A stretch of 64,000 nucleotides of DNA from Anaerosomatales bacterium. GTDB taxonomy: Bacteria > Actinomycetota > Coriobacteriia > Anaerosomatales > SLCP01. Positions 45,179-54,638 of the stretch are shown here, one piece after another. The stretch lies in contig JARGFT010000001.1 in assembly GCA_029210645.1 (NCBI GenBank), positions 127,035 to 191,034 on the forward strand, given 5' to 3'. Numbering within the stretch: position 1 is the first letter of the stretch; each line of letters opens with the position of its first letter. The notes under the pieces were generated by a model. It had not been told where the DNA came from. It saw nothing but the letters and a program-made list of their open reading frames with translations, and ran no database searches. Position numbers and translations under genes: made by a program.

Positions 45179-47021
45179 CCTGTACCAGCGCGTCGAGGCG
45201 CTTCTTCCGCGCGTCGAGCGTCCGGTTCGCTACATCAACAGTGAGTGGGGCGCCAGACACGCTTCCGACGGCGGGCATCGAACGGTCCTGCTCTATCCGG
45301 ACACTTACGAGGTCGGCCAGGCGAATCAGGCTCTTGCGATCCTCTACGACCGCCTCAACTCGATCGAGGGGCTCGCTGCCGAGCGGGCGTACGTGCCGTG
45401 GGTGGACATGGCCGCCGAGATGCGCGCTGCAGGAGTGCCGCTGTTCTCGCTCGAGTCCTGTTCGGCGGTGGCGGACTTCGACATCCTCGGCATCACGCTG
45501 CCCTACGAGCTGACCTACACCAACATCCTCGAGGCGCTCGACCTTGCCGGCATCCCGCTTGATGCGACCGGCCGCGCCGAGGAGCACCCGATCGTGCTCG
45601 GCGGGGGACCGTGCGCATACAATCCCGAGCCCGTCGCGCGATTCTTTGACGTCATCCTGATCGGTGAGGGCGAGGACGCGGTTGTCCAGATCGCGACCGC
45701 ACACCGCGACGCGAAGCGCTCGGGACTCTCCAGGTCGGAGTTCCTGGACAACCTCGCGGGCATGCCTGGGGTCTATGTGCCGACACTCTACCGCCCGGCG
45801 CCGGGCGGTGGCGTCGAGCCGTCGGGCAGTGCGCCGCCCGTCGTGATGAAGCGGGTGCTCACCGACATCGGTGTTCATCGCCCGCCGCTGTGCCCCGTCG
45901 TTCCGTACATGGACGTCGTTCACGACCGGTTCGCCGTCGAGGTGCTGCGCGGATGCACGCGCGGCTGTCGCTTCTGTCAGGCCGGAATGGTCTATCGTCC
46001 TGTAAGGGAGCGTTCCGCGGACGACATCGTCCGCGACGTCATGGAGGGTCTGCGCTGCACCGGCTACGACGAGGTGTCGCTCACGTCGCTCTCTACGACC
46101 GACCACAGCCAGCTGGAGGAGGTACTCAGGCGCCTCACCGGGCGGCTCGAGGGGAGCGGGATCACGGTCTCGCTGCCGAGCCTGCGCGTCGATGCGTTCA
46201 GCGTGTCGATGGCCCGGCTGGTATCGGGCGGGCGCAAATCGGGACTGACCTTCGCCCCCGAAGCCGGCACCCAGCGGCTCAGGGACGTGATCAACAAGAA
46301 CGTCACCGAGGAAGACCTCATCGAGACGGTCTCGCGTGCGTTCTCTGCGGGGTGGCGGCGGGTGAAGCTCTACTTCATGATCGGTCTCCCCACCGAAACC
46401 GACGAGGACATCCTCGGTATCGGAGGCCTCGTGTACCGGGTGCAGCAAGCGGCACGAGAAGCCGTTCCCGCCTCGGACCGCGGGTCGGTACGCATCGGGG
46501 TGTCCGTCTCCACCTTCGTACCGAAGGCTCACACGCCCTTCCAGTGGGAAGGCCAGATACCCACCGAGGAGATCGTGCGCCGACAGGAGGTACTGCGCTC
46601 GGCGATGCCGCGCAAAGGTATCGATCTGTCCTGGCACGACGCCGAGGTCTCCTTCCTGGAGGGGGTCGTCGCCCGCGGGGGGCGTGAGGTCTCCGCTGCG
46701 ATCGAGGATGCGTGGCGTGCGGGCGCCCGCTTCGATGCATGGACAGAGCGGTTCGGGTTGGCTCCGTGGCGCCAGGCCTTCGCGGAGGCAGGCCTCGATC
46801 CGGCGGCGATCGCGTCGCGCTCGTACCGGCGTGACGAGCGCCTTCCGTGGGCCCACATCTCCTCCGGTGTATCCGAACGCTACCTGTGGCTGGAACGTGA
46901 ACGGGCCCTCTCCGGTACCACGACCGTCGACTGCAGCTTCGACGGCTGCACGGGCTGCGATGCGTGCGGCACGCTGAGCGTTGACGTCCTGCTCGGAGGT
47001 GAGGCGCGTGGCCGCCGGTGA
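45168..47021 (+). CDS. TIGR03960-family radical SAM protein
   Basis: A 617-residue protein with an N-terminal B12-binding-like region (about 1-200) and a radical SAM domain. The cluster motif is GCTRGCRFCQAG (Cys263, Cys267, Cys270), with EAGTQRLRDVINK downstream. The last residues have a Cys-rich C-terminal tail, FDGCTGCDACG. The reaction is unknown. In many bacteria it is partnered with the TIGR03936 protein encoded next, sometimes as one fused protein. The GTG at 45168 overlaps the DUF697 gene. Confidence 0.9.
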   Translation: MNSDLYQRVEALLPRVERPVRYINSEWGARHASDGGHRTVLLYPDTYEVGQANQALAILYDRLNSIEGLAAERAYVPWVDMAAEMRAAGVPLFSLESCSAVADFDILGITLPYELTYTNILEALDLAGIPLDATGRAEEHPIVLGGGPCAYNPEPVARFFDVILIGEGEDAVVQIATAHRDAKRSGLSRSEFLDNLAGMPGVYVPTLYRPAPGGGVEPSGSAPPVVMKRVLTDIGVHRPPLCPVVPYMDVVHDRFAVEVLRGCTRGCRFCQAGMVYRPVRERSADDIVRDVMEGLRCTGYDEVSLTSLSTTDHSQLEEVLRRLTGRLEGSGITVSLPSLRVDAFSVSMARLVSGGRKSGLTFAPEAGTQRLRDVINKNVTEEDLIETVSRAFSAGWRRVKLYFMIGLPTETDEDILGIGGLVYRVQQAAREAVPASDRGSVRIGVSVSTFVPKAHTPFQWEGQIPTEEIVRRQEVLRSAMPRKGIDLSWHDAEVSFLEGVVARGGREVSAAIEDAWRAGARFDAWTERFGLAPWRQAFAEAGLDPAAIASRSYRRDERLPWAHISSGVSERYLWLERERALSGTTTVDCSFDGCTGCDACGTLSVDVLLGGEARGRR

Positions 47022-47697
47022 GTTCCGTCTGCGGGTCTGCCACGCGAAGTCCGGCAGGGCGCGGTTCCTCTCCCATCTCGAGGTGATGCGTGCGCTCGAG
47101 CGGTCGTCGCGGCGAGCAGCTTTGCCGTATGCTGTCACGAAGGGCTTCAACCCGCACATGAAAGCAGCGTTCGGACCGGCGCTCCCCGTCGGCACGGCGG
47201 GAGAGCGGGAGTACTTCGACATCTGGCTTACACAGCCCGTTCCGGCCGCCGAGGCGCTCGAGCGTCTGAGACGATCGACGCCCGGGGAACTCGGCATCAG
47301 AGAGGTCCGGTATGTTCACGAGCGGGAGCCGTCGCTCACGGCGGCTTCCACGATGGCCCGCTACGAGGTAGCGGTCGGTGGAGAGGGGGTGACCGCCGAA
47401 GGTATCGCAGAGGCGCTCGTCACCGTGATCGGCGAGGGACGTCTTGAAGTGGAGCGCAAAGGCAAGACCAAGGTTTTTGATCTCGCGCGCAGCCTCCCGG
47501 AAGAGGTGCGCGTGGGGTCGACCGGGCCGCCTGTCATCGTCGAGGTCACCACCCGGATGGGTCAGGAGGGCTCGTTGCGGCCGGACGCGCTTCTCGAAGA
47601 GGCTCTCTCTCGCGCCGCGGTTGACGGCGCCGTCGTGTCGGTGACGCGCACCGACATCCTGATCGAGGAAGAGGGTGTCGTGCGGCGTCCCCTGTGA
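47008..47697 (+). CDS. TIGR03936-family protein (DUF2344)
   Basis: A 229-residue protein with the family start FRLRVCHAKSGRARFLSHLE and TKGFNPHMKAAFGPALPVG. It is nearly always next to, or fused with, the TIGR03960 radical SAM protein, and both sit before rng and rplU in Firmicutes and Coriobacteriia. A role in ribosome or tRNA modification has been guessed from that position; no function is established. GTG at 47008 has a GGAGGT site and overlaps the radical SAM gene by 14 nt; it matches the usual start of the family. Confidence 0.9.
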   Translation: MAAGEFRLRVCHAKSGRARFLSHLEVMRALERSSRRAALPYAVTKGFNPHMKAAFGPALPVGTAGEREYFDIWLTQPVPAAEALERLRRSTPGELGIREVRYVHEREPSLTAASTMARYEVAVGGEGVTAEGIAEALVTVIGEGRLEVERKGKTKVFDLARSLPEEVRVGSTGPPVIVEVTTRMGQEGSLRPDALLEEALSRAAVDGAVVSVTRTDILIEEEGVVRRPL

Positions 47698-47706
47698 CGG
47701 GAGACG

Positions 47707-49212
47707 GTGGTGACAGACGCACAACGCGAGATGCTGATCTCGCACGACTCGAACGAAACGCGGGTCGCTCTGCTCGAGAACGGAGAGCTGGTCGAGCTCT
47801 ACGTCGAGAGGCCGAAGCGCTCCGTGGTGGGGAACGTCTATCTCGGCAAGGTCAAAGACGTTCTTCCCGGGATGCAGGCCGCATTCGTCGACATCGGCCT
47901 GGACAAGAACGCCTTTCTCTACGTTGACGAGATCGTCATCCCGGCGCGAGCCGAACCGGGGTCGCGCCGGGACATCGCGTCGCTCGTCAGGCCGGGCGAT
48001 CAGGTGTTGGTGCAGGTTCTCAAAGACCCCATGGGCACGAAGGGTGCACGCGTCACGACCGACATCACCCTGCCAGGCCGTTTCGTCGTGCTCATGCCCT
48101 TCTCGGACTCCGTCGGGGTCTCGCGCAAACTCGCCGATGCCGACCGGGACCGCCTGCACGCCGTCATCGAGCAGAAGGTTCCTGCCGGCGTCGGCGCCAT
48201 CGTGCGCACCGTTGCGCAGGGCGTTGCCGACAAGGAGATCCTGGCCGATCTCGAGTTCCTCCTGCGCCTCTGGAAGCGAGTGAGCCACCAGGCCGAGGAG
48301 GCGCTCGCTCCCGAGGTCGTCTATACCGAGATGGATCTCGCGCTGCGGCTCGTGCGAGACGTCTTCTCCGACGGGTTCAAGCGGCTTGTGGTCGACGACA
48401 AGACGACCCACGCGAAGGTGGTCTCCTTCTTGAAGAAGACCTCTCCCGAGCTCGTCAAGCGTGTGAGTCACTTCCGCGAGCGGACCGCGCTGTTCGATGC
48501 ATACGGTGTGACGCCGGTGATCGACTCGGCCATGCGGCGTGTGGTGGAGCTCCCGTCCGGAGGCCACATCGCCATCGATCGCACCGAGGCACTCACCGCC
48601 GTCGACGTGAACACCGGTCGCTACGTCGGGCGCAAGAACCTCGAGGACACCATCGTAAGGATCAACCTCGAGGCAGCCGGAGAGGTCGCCCGTCAACTCC
48701 GCTTGAGAGACATCGGCGGCATCATCGTGATCGATTTCATCGATATGGAGCGGCCGGAGAGTCGTGCGGCGGTGATGAAGCGGCTGACCGAGGCACTCGA
48801 GCGCGACCGGACCAAGACACGCGTGCTCGAGATGTCGAGGCTGGGCCTGGTGGAGATGACCCGCAAGAACGTGACGGACGGGCTGTTCGGCACGATGACC
48901 GAGGTGTGCCCGCGCTGCAACGGCCAGGGCCGGGTCCTCTCGGCGGCGACCCGTCGCATCGCCGTCGAGCGCCGCCTGCGGGAGTTGTTGGGCAGCGCAG
49001 GGTCCTCGGCATTCCTGTTCGGCGTTCATCCCGAGACGTATGACCTGCTCATGGCCCCGGGAACCAATGTGATCGCGGCGCTCAAGTCCGAGACACGCAA
49101 GGAGGTGTCGATCGTCCCGGATGCGGAGTGCGAACCGCTCGAGGTCAAGGTGCTCATCGAGGGGAGGAGCGGCTTTCTCAAGCGCAGTATCGACACGCTG
49201 AGGCGTCGTTGA
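47707..49212 (+). CDS. rng: Ribonuclease E/G family protein (RNase G)
   Basis: Endoribonuclease for rRNA and mRNA processing. The 501-residue protein has an S1 RNA-binding domain (about residues 38-125), the catalytic Mg2+ site with Asp300 (VDVNTG) and Asp343/Asp346 (VIDFIDME), and the zinc-link motif CPRCNGQG (Cys401, Cys404) that joins subunits. It lacks the long C-terminal scaffold of RNase E. The start is GTG at 47707; an adjacent GTG at 47710 has better spacing from GGGAG and is an alternative. The rplU promoter overlaps its stop codon. Confidence 0.93.
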   Translation: MVTDAQREMLISHDSNETRVALLENGELVELYVERPKRSVVGNVYLGKVKDVLPGMQAAFVDIGLDKNAFLYVDEIVIPARAEPGSRRDIASLVRPGDQVLVQVLKDPMGTKGARVTTDITLPGRFVVLMPFSDSVGVSRKLADADRDRLHAVIEQKVPAGVGAIVRTVAQGVADKEILADLEFLLRLWKRVSHQAEEALAPEVVYTEMDLALRLVRDVFSDGFKRLVVDDKTTHAKVVSFLKKTSPELVKRVSHFRERTALFDAYGVTPVIDSAMRRVVELPSGGHIAIDRTEALTAVDVNTGRYVGRKNLEDTIVRINLEAAGEVARQLRLRDIGGIIVIDFIDMERPESRAAVMKRLTEALERDRTKTRVLEMSRLGLVEMTRKNVTDGLFGTMTEVCPRCNGQGRVLSAATRRIAVERRLRELLGSAGSSAFLFGVHPETYDLLMAPGTNVIAALKSETRKEVSIVPDAECEPLEVKVLIEGRSGFLKRSIDTLRRR

Positions 49213-49237
49213 CGCTGTTCATGCCCTCTGCTAGCAT
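49209..49237 (+). promoter_or_regulatory. Sigma-70-type promoter for rplU-rpmA
   Basis: TTGACG (49209-49214), a 17-nt spacer, then TAGCAT (49232-49237). The -35 box overlaps the rng stop codon. It would give a leader of about 33 nt before rplU. Confidence 0.65.
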
Positions 49238-49276
49238 ATCCCTTCGCGCATGAAGGCGAGTGAGAGGTTCAACCCT

Positions 49277-49804
49277 ATGTACGCTGTCGTTTTAACCGGC
49301 GGTAAGCAACTCAAGGTCGAGAAGGGCACGGAGGCCGTTATCGAGCGGCTCGCTGCCGAGGTCGGAGAGACCGTGACCTTCGATGTCCTGTTCGTGTCTG
49401 ACGGCGAGGACATCGTCGTTGACTCGGACGCGCTTGCCTCCGCCACCGTGACCGCCGAGATTCTGGAGCACTTCCGGGGCGACAAGCAGGTCGTATTCAA
49501 GTTCAAGAAGCGCAAGGGGTACAAGCGTTTGAAGGGTCATCGGCAGGAGCAGACGCGGGTGCGAGTCACCGACGTTGCCTTGGGCACCGGCAAGCCGGCC
49601 GCCAGGAAGGCCGCCAAGGCTGAGGCCCCCGCGCCCGCGGCCGAGAAGAAGGTCGAGACGCCCGCCGTCGACGAGGTCGTTGCCGTGGTCGAGTCCGCCG
49701 CAGCGCAGTGTGAGGCCGTCAAGAGCAACGGCGAGCGCTGCGCCAACAAGGCCAAGGAAGGCTCGAAGTACTGCGGCGTTCACGCCAAGAAGTACGAGGG
49801 CTAG
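49277..49804 (+). CDS. rplU: Large ribosomal subunit protein L21 with a C-terminal Cys/His zinc-finger-like extension
   Basis: The first ~103 residues are a complete bL21, including FKFKKRKGYKRLKGHRQ near its end. An Ala/Lys/Pro-rich linker of about 35 residues follows, then a module with C145-x9-C155-x10-C166-x2-H169 (motifs AAQCEAVKSNGERC and SKYCGVH). This looks like a small zinc finger of the kind with spaced Cys-Cys-Cys-His. Ordinary L21 ends near residue 105, so the 175-residue length is unusual. The ATG at 49277 has GAGAGG 9 nt upstream; an earlier ATG at 49250 would precede the ribosome site. Confidence 0.93.
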   Translation: MYAVVLTGGKQLKVEKGTEAVIERLAAEVGETVTFDVLFVSDGEDIVVDSDALASATVTAEILEHFRGDKQVVFKFKKRKGYKRLKGHRQEQTRVRVTDVALGTGKPAARKAAKAEAPAPAAEKKVETPAVDEVVAVVESAAAQCEAVKSNGERCANKAKEGSKYCGVHAKKYEG

Positions 49805-49866
49805 CAGTATCGGACCGCGTCCCGGAGCACGTCCGCGGACGGATGCACGAAAGCAGGTAGGTAGAG

Positions 49867-50121
49867 ATGGCTCATAAGAAAGGCCTCGGCTCAACCAAGA
49901 ACGGCCGCGATTCCAAGGCCAAGCGCCTCGGCGTCAAGCGGTTCGGCGGCGAAGAGGTCACGTCCGGCTCGATCCTGGTCCGCCAGCGTGGAACGCACTT
50001 CCATCCCGGCGAGAATGTGGGTCGTGGCAGCGACGATACGCTCTTTGCGCAGGTCGACGGCATCGTCGAGTTCACCAAGGGCCTGAAGCGCCGCATTCAC
50101 GTTCGACCGTTCGAGGGCTAG
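49867..50121 (+). CDS. rpmA: Large ribosomal subunit protein L27
   Basis: An 84-residue bL27 near the peptidyl-transferase centre. It has the N-terminal [16 protein letters not shown] and the [17 protein letters not shown] motif. It lacks the N-terminal cleavable extension of many Firmicutes L27 proteins. The ATG at 49867 follows an AGGTAGGTAG ribosome region. It is co-transcribed with rplU (62-nt gap). Confidence 0.96.
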   Translation: MAHKKGLGSTKNGRDSKAKRLGVKRFGGEEVTSGSILVRQRGTHFHPGENVGRGSDDTLFAQVDGIVEFTKGLKRRIHVRPFEG

Positions 50122-50166
50122 ATACACTTCGGGAACAGCCCGCGCCGAGCGATGCGACGTACGCAC

Positions 50167-50202
50167 ACGAGCCCCCCGCTCCCTCGCGAGCAGGGGGCTC
50201 GT
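50167..50202 (+). terminator. Hairpin terminator after rpmA
   Basis: ACGAGCCCCC pairs with GGGGGCTCGT, with an inner GCTC/GAGC pair making a longer, slightly imperfect stem. It lies 45 nt past the rpmA stop and before obgE, and is followed by CCCGTATCATCT. Confidence 0.7.
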
Positions 50203-50251
50203 CCCGTATCATCTGAATCGCATCGCGACCCACCGACCCAGAGGACCGCGC

Positions 50252-51586
50252 ATGTTCGTTGATGAAGCGAAGATATTCGTCAAGGCCGGCGACGGCGGTG
50301 GCGGCTGCACGTCGTTCCGCCGTGAGGCGCACGTGCCCAAGGGCGGTCCGGACGGTGGAGATGGCGGATGGGGCGGGAATGTTGTCCTTGAGGCCGATGC
50401 CACGGTGTCGAGCCTGCTCGACTTCCACTATCGTCGACACTTCAAGGCAACGCGCGGCATCCACGGCAAGGGGTCGGTCCGTCACGGTGCAGCAGGCGAG
50501 GACCTCGTGCTCAAGGTCCCTCTCGGCACGTTAGTTCGCGATGAGGAGGGAACGCAGACACTTGCCGACCTCACCCATCACGGCCAAAGGATCGTGGTGG
50601 CTCGCGGCGGCAGGGGTGGCAGGGGCAACATCCATTTCGTGACTCCCACGCGCCGGGCACCCGCCTTCTCGGAACTCGGAGAGCCCGCCGAGGAGCGCGG
50701 GATCACGCTCGAGATGAAACTCATGGCAGATGCCGCACTCGTGGGCATGCCCAACGTCGGGAAGTCATCGCTCATCGCGCGCATGAGCGCGGCTCGGCCC
50801 AAGATCGGCGACTACCCGTTCACGACCATCGTCCCGAACCTCGGTGTGGCCAAGGCGGGAGAGCACTCCTTCGTGCTGGCGGACGTCCCGGGCCTCATCG
50901 AGGGAGCTCACGAGGGCGTGGGTCTCGGTCATGCGTTCCTCCGCCACATCGAGAGGACGGCACTCATCCTCCACGTCGTCGACCTTTCCGGTGGATGGGA
51001 AGGACGCGACCCCGTCGAGGACATCCGCGTGATCGACCGCGAGCTTGCGCTTCACGCGTCCGAGCTCGCCGAGCGCCCGCGTATCCTTGTCGGCAACAAG
51101 TGCGACACGCAGGGCGCTGCGGAGGCTTCGGCGGCGGTCGCTTCGTTTGCATCAGGGCACGAGGTAGCGTACTTCGAGGTCTCCGCCGTCACCGGTCAGG
51201 GCCTCGACAGCCTGTTGCTCGCGGTCGGCGAGCGCGTCTACCGCCTACGACAGGAGATCGCCGAGGCAGAGGCCGTCGAACAGGTGTACGCGTACGAACC
51301 GCGTCACGACCACTCCTTCCGGGTCGTGCGCACCGGTTCTAGCAGCTTCCGGGTCGAGGGCACCGGTGTCGAGCGCATGGTCATCATGACGGAGCTGGGT
51401 AACGAGGAGGCGGTCGCCTTTCTCCAGAAGCGTCTGGTGAAGTCCGGCGTCGAGAAGGCACTTGAGGAGGCGGGAGCGGTGGATGGCGATGAGATCTCGA
51501 TCGCCGGTGCCACCTTCGAGTTCTCCGGGGCGCTTGCCGCCGATCCCGAGGTGGCGTTTGTCGAGGAAGAACCGGAAGACGGATAG
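50252..51586 (+). CDS. obgE: GTPase ObgE/CgtA
   Basis: Essential GTPase for 50S ribosome assembly and stress signalling. The 444-residue protein has the glycine-rich Obg fold (about 1-160, GGGGCTSFRREAHVPKGGPDGG in part), a G domain with P-loop GMPNVGKSS (165-173), G3 DVPGL and G4 NKCD. It ends in an OCT domain from about residue 340. The ATG at 50252 gives the standard MFVDEAKIFVKAG start. Confidence 0.96.
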   Translation: MFVDEAKIFVKAGDGGGGCTSFRREAHVPKGGPDGGDGGWGGNVVLEADATVSSLLDFHYRRHFKATRGIHGKGSVRHGAAGEDLVLKVPLGTLVRDEEGTQTLADLTHHGQRIVVARGGRGGRGNIHFVTPTRRAPAFSELGEPAEERGITLEMKLMADAALVGMPNVGKSSLIARMSAARPKIGDYPFTTIVPNLGVAKAGEHSFVLADVPGLIEGAHEGVGLGHAFLRHIERTALILHVVDLSGGWEGRDPVEDIRVIDRELALHASELAERPRILVGNKCDTQGAAEASAAVASFASGHEVAYFEVSAVTGQGLDSLLLAVGERVYRLRQEIAEAEAVEQVYAYEPRHDHSFRVVRTGSSSFRVEGTGVERMVIMTELGNEEAVAFLQKRLVKSGVEKALEEAGAVDGDEISIAGATFEFSGALAADPEVAFVEEEPEDG

Positions 51587-51597
51587 AGGGCTGGCAG

Positions 51598-52704
51598 ATG
51601 CACGACATCCGCAGAGTGGTCATCAAGGTGGGCAGCTCCACGCTCGCACCCGAGGGTGAGGGCTTGGACCGCGAGTACGCGGATGCGCTGATCGACCAGG
51701 TCGCAGAGGTGCGCGGCCGGGGGACCCAGGTGGTCCTGGTGACGTCCGGTGCCATCGCTGCGGGGATCCAGGCTCTCGGCATGCACTCCCGGCCCGACGA
51801 TATGCCCTCGCTGCAGGCATCGGCAGCAGTCGGTCAGGTCCAGGTGCTCGGCATGTACGCGGCGCTGGCAGCTGCCAGGGGAGTGGCGGTCGGTCAGGTT
51901 CTCTTGACCCGTCACGACACCGCTCACCGTCAGGCGTACCTGCACGCGCGCGATACGCTCGAACGCCTGCTCGCCCTGGACGTCATGCCGGTGGTCAACG
52001 AGAACGACACGGTGGCGGTCGATGAGATCCGCTTCGGCGACAACGATACGCTCGCCGCCTTAGTCGCCACGATGGTCCGTGCGGACCTCGTCGTGATCCT
52101 GACCGACATAGAGGGCCTCTACGATGCCGACCCGCGGCAGAGTGCCGAGGCACAGCTCGTCGAGCACGTCGAGGAGTTGACCGAGCAGATGATGAGCGCC
52201 GCCGGCGGTACGGGCTCCGGGGTGGGCTCCGGCGGGATGGCCACGAAGGTCGAAGCGGCCCGCGCGCTCATGAGGGCGGGAATCCCCATGGTCGTGTGTG
52301 ACGGGCGCAGGCCGTCGGTGATCCCGGATGCTGTCGCCGGGAAGCCGGTCGGTACCTTCTTCGCCGGTGGCGAGGTCGGGCTTCGGGCCCGAAAGCGCTG
52401 GATCGCTCTGGGAGGCACTCCGAAGGGCGAGGTGGTCATCGACGACGGTGCTCGGGCGGCGCTCTGCGAGCGTGGAAAGAGCCTGTTGCCTGCTGGTGTC
52501 ATCTCGGTGGCCGGAACGTTCTCGCCGGGTGATGCGATAGTATTGAAGGACGCTACGGGTGCGGTCGTCGCCCGAGGGCTGACCGCACTTTCGTCGGCCG
52601 ATCTGGAGACGGTTCGGGGTATGCAATCAGCCCGTATCGCCGAGGTACTGCCTGCTGCCGCTGGCAAGACAGTGGTCCACCGCGATCACCTGGTGATCTT
52701 CTAG
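51598..52704 (+). CDS. proB: Glutamate 5-kinase
   Basis: First enzyme of proline synthesis; phosphorylates glutamate. The 368-residue protein has the amino-acid-kinase domain with KVGSSTL, VTSGAIAAG, NENDTVAVDEIRFGDNDTL and a C-terminal PUA domain (about 280-360). The ATG at 51598 follows a GAGGG site, 11 nt after obgE. It is followed by proA, whose product takes the unstable phosphate product. Confidence 0.96.
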   Translation: MHDIRRVVIKVGSSTLAPEGEGLDREYADALIDQVAEVRGRGTQVVLVTSGAIAAGIQALGMHSRPDDMPSLQASAAVGQVQVLGMYAALAAARGVAVGQVLLTRHDTAHRQAYLHARDTLERLLALDVMPVVNENDTVAVDEIRFGDNDTLAALVATMVRADLVVILTDIEGLYDADPRQSAEAQLVEHVEELTEQMMSAAGGTGSGVGSGGMATKVEAARALMRAGIPMVVCDGRRPSVIPDAVAGKPVGTFFAGGEVGLRARKRWIALGGTPKGEVVIDDGARAALCERGKSLLPAGVISVAGTFSPGDAIVLKDATGAVVARGLTALSSADLETVRGMQSARIAEVLPAAAGKTVVHRDHLVIF

Positions 52705-52764
52705 GGTGGGTGCGCGGGGAAGCGTGTCCGACGCGATCGTGGTAGATGAGGAGAAGGGGTCGGC

Positions 52765-54018
52765 ATGTCAGAAGTGAGAGATCTCGCGGTGCGCGCTCGT
52801 CGCGCGGCGTCCGGTCTTGCAGTGACCTCGAGCGCCGAGCGCGATGGCGCACTCATCGCTATGGCATCGGGCCTGCGCGAGCGGACCGCAGAGATCCTTC
52901 AGGCCAACGCCCTCGACATGGAGACGGCTCGGGCCGGTGGCACGGGCATGTCCCTGCTCGACCGTCTCGCGCTCGACCCCGGCCGTGTCGATGCCATCGC
53001 GTGCGCTCTCGAGGCGCTTGCGGCACTGCCCGACCCCATCGGTGAGGTTGTCGAGGGACACACGATGCCCAACGGCATCCGCCTGAGCAAGGTCCGGGTT
53101 CCCCTGGGAGTCGTCGCCATCATCTACGAGGCTCGCCCGAACGTGACTGCTGACGCTGCGGGCCTATGCCTGAAGACCGGCAACGCCGTGATCCTGCGCG
53201 GCGGTTCGCTCGCCGTGCACTCGAACCTGGCAATGACCCGCGTGCTTGCCGAGGCGGCCGAGGCGGCCGCCATGCCGGAGGGATGCATCCAGAGCGTCGA
53301 GTCTACGAGTCGGGAGGCCGCCGAGGAGCTCATGGGCTTGCACGGCTTCATCGACGTGCTGATTCCACGAGGGGGGGCGGGGCTGATCCGCAGTGTGGTC
53401 GAGAACGCCAGGGTTCCGGTCATCGAGACCGGGGTCGGCAACTGCCACATCTACCTGCACGAGGGCGCGGACCCGGAGATGGCCCGTCGCATCGTCGTCA
53501 ACGCGAAGTGCCAGCGGCCCGGTGTCTGCAACGCCGCCGAGAGCCTGCTGGTGGATGAGGCCGCCTACGAACGGCTCCTGCCTCCGATCCTGCGCGACCT
53601 GGAGGCCAACGGCGTCAAGATCGTCGCCGACGACCGGGTCGCAGCACTCGGTGCGGTGAGCGCAGTACAACCCGCGACCGAGGAGGATTGGGGCACCGAG
53701 TACCTCGACCTCAAGATCTCCGTGAAGGTCGTCGCCGGCCTCGATGAGGCCGTGGCTCACATCAACACGTACGGTTCGAAACACTCGGAAGCCATCATCA
53801 CAGGCGACTACGCTGCTGCACAGCGGTTCCTCGCCGAGATCGATGCCGCGGCGGTGTACGTGAACGCGTCAACCCGCTTCACCGACGGCGGTGAGTTCGG
53901 GCTCGGCGCCGAGATCGGCATCTCGACCCAGAAACTGCATGCACGCGGCCCGATGGGCCTGTCCGCGCTCACGTCGTCCAAGTTCGTCCTGATGGGGAAC
54001 GGTCAGATCCGGGAGTGA
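52765..54018 (+). CDS. proA: Glutamate-5-semialdehyde dehydrogenase (gamma-glutamyl phosphate reductase)
   Basis: NADPH-dependent second step of proline synthesis. The 417-residue aldehyde-dehydrogenase-fold protein has PLGVVAIIYEARPNVT, the catalytic Cys in KCQRPGVCNAAE, and the C-terminal TDGGEFGLGAEIGIS. The ATG at 52765 has GAGGAGAAGG upstream. Its stop overlaps the nadD start (GTGA). Confidence 0.96.
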   Translation: MSEVRDLAVRARRAASGLAVTSSAERDGALIAMASGLRERTAEILQANALDMETARAGGTGMSLLDRLALDPGRVDAIACALEALAALPDPIGEVVEGHTMPNGIRLSKVRVPLGVVAIIYEARPNVTADAAGLCLKTGNAVILRGGSLAVHSNLAMTRVLAEAAEAAAMPEGCIQSVESTSREAAEELMGLHGFIDVLIPRGGAGLIRSVVENARVPVIETGVGNCHIYLHEGADPEMARRIVVNAKCQRPGVCNAAESLLVDEAAYERLLPPILRDLEANGVKIVADDRVAALGAVSAVQPATEEDWGTEYLDLKISVKVVAGLDEAVAHINTYGSKHSEAIITGDYAAAQRFLAEIDAAAVYVNASTRFTDGGEFGLGAEIGISTQKLHARGPMGLSALTSSKFVLMGNGQIRE

Positions 54019-54638
54019 GAGCAACGACGCGCCTCGGCATAATGGGTGGGACCTTCGATCCCATCCACTTCGGACACCTCGTCACCGCTGAGGAAGCCCT
54101 GGTCCAGTTCAACCTCGACCAGGTGATCTTCATGCCTGCCGGTCGCCCGGCCCGCAAGGCCGACACAGAGGTCACCTCTGCCGAGCATCGCTACCTGATG
54201 ACCGTCATCGCGACCGCCGCGAACCCGGACTTCGAGGTCTCACGGATGGAGATCGACCGGCCGGGCATCACCTACACGGTGGACACGCTCAATGCGCTTC
54301 GGGACGTCCACGGGCCGCATGCCGAACTCTTCTTCATCACAGGGGCCGACGCGGTGTGGGAGATCGTCACCTGGAAGGACGCGGAGCGCTTTCGCGGCTT
54401 GGCGACCTTCATCGCCGCGACACGACCCGGCTACGACCTCGACGCGGCTCAGCAGGTGCACGCCGAGCAGCTTTCACGCATCGACATACACTTCATCGAG
54501 GTCCCCGCGCTTGCGATCTCCTCGACAGAGATCCGGCGTCGGGTGGCCGAACGGCGTCCGATACGCTACCTGATGCCCGAAGCGGTCGCGTCCTACATCC
54601 ACAAGTACCGGCTCTATCGGGGAGGCCGGCGGCCATGA
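54015..54638 (+). CDS. nadD: Nicotinate-nucleotide adenylyltransferase
   Basis: Forms deamido-NAD from nicotinate mononucleotide and ATP. The 207-residue protein has the nucleotidyltransferase motif GGTFDPIHFGH (residues 11-21) and the C-terminal ISSTEIRRR motif. The GTG at 54015 overlaps the proA stop. It is followed by yqeK and rsfS, a common arrangement. Confidence 0.96.
   Translation: MRATTRLGIMGGTFDPIHFGHLVTAEEALVQFNLDQVIFMPAGRPARKADTEVTSAEHRYLMTVIATAANPDFEVSRMEIDRPGITYTVDTLNALRDVHGPHAELFFITGADAVWEIVTWKDAERFRGLATFIAATRPGYDLDAAQQVHAEQLSRIDIHFIEVPALAISSTEIRRRVAERRPIRYLMPEAVASYIHKYRLYRGGRRP

Noticed and set aside
45006-49029. Very long minus-strand frames (763 and 884 codons) opposite the radical SAM genes and rng
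   Set aside because: Their sequences are Arg/His/Asp-rich shadows without family motifs, fully antisense to well-supported genes.
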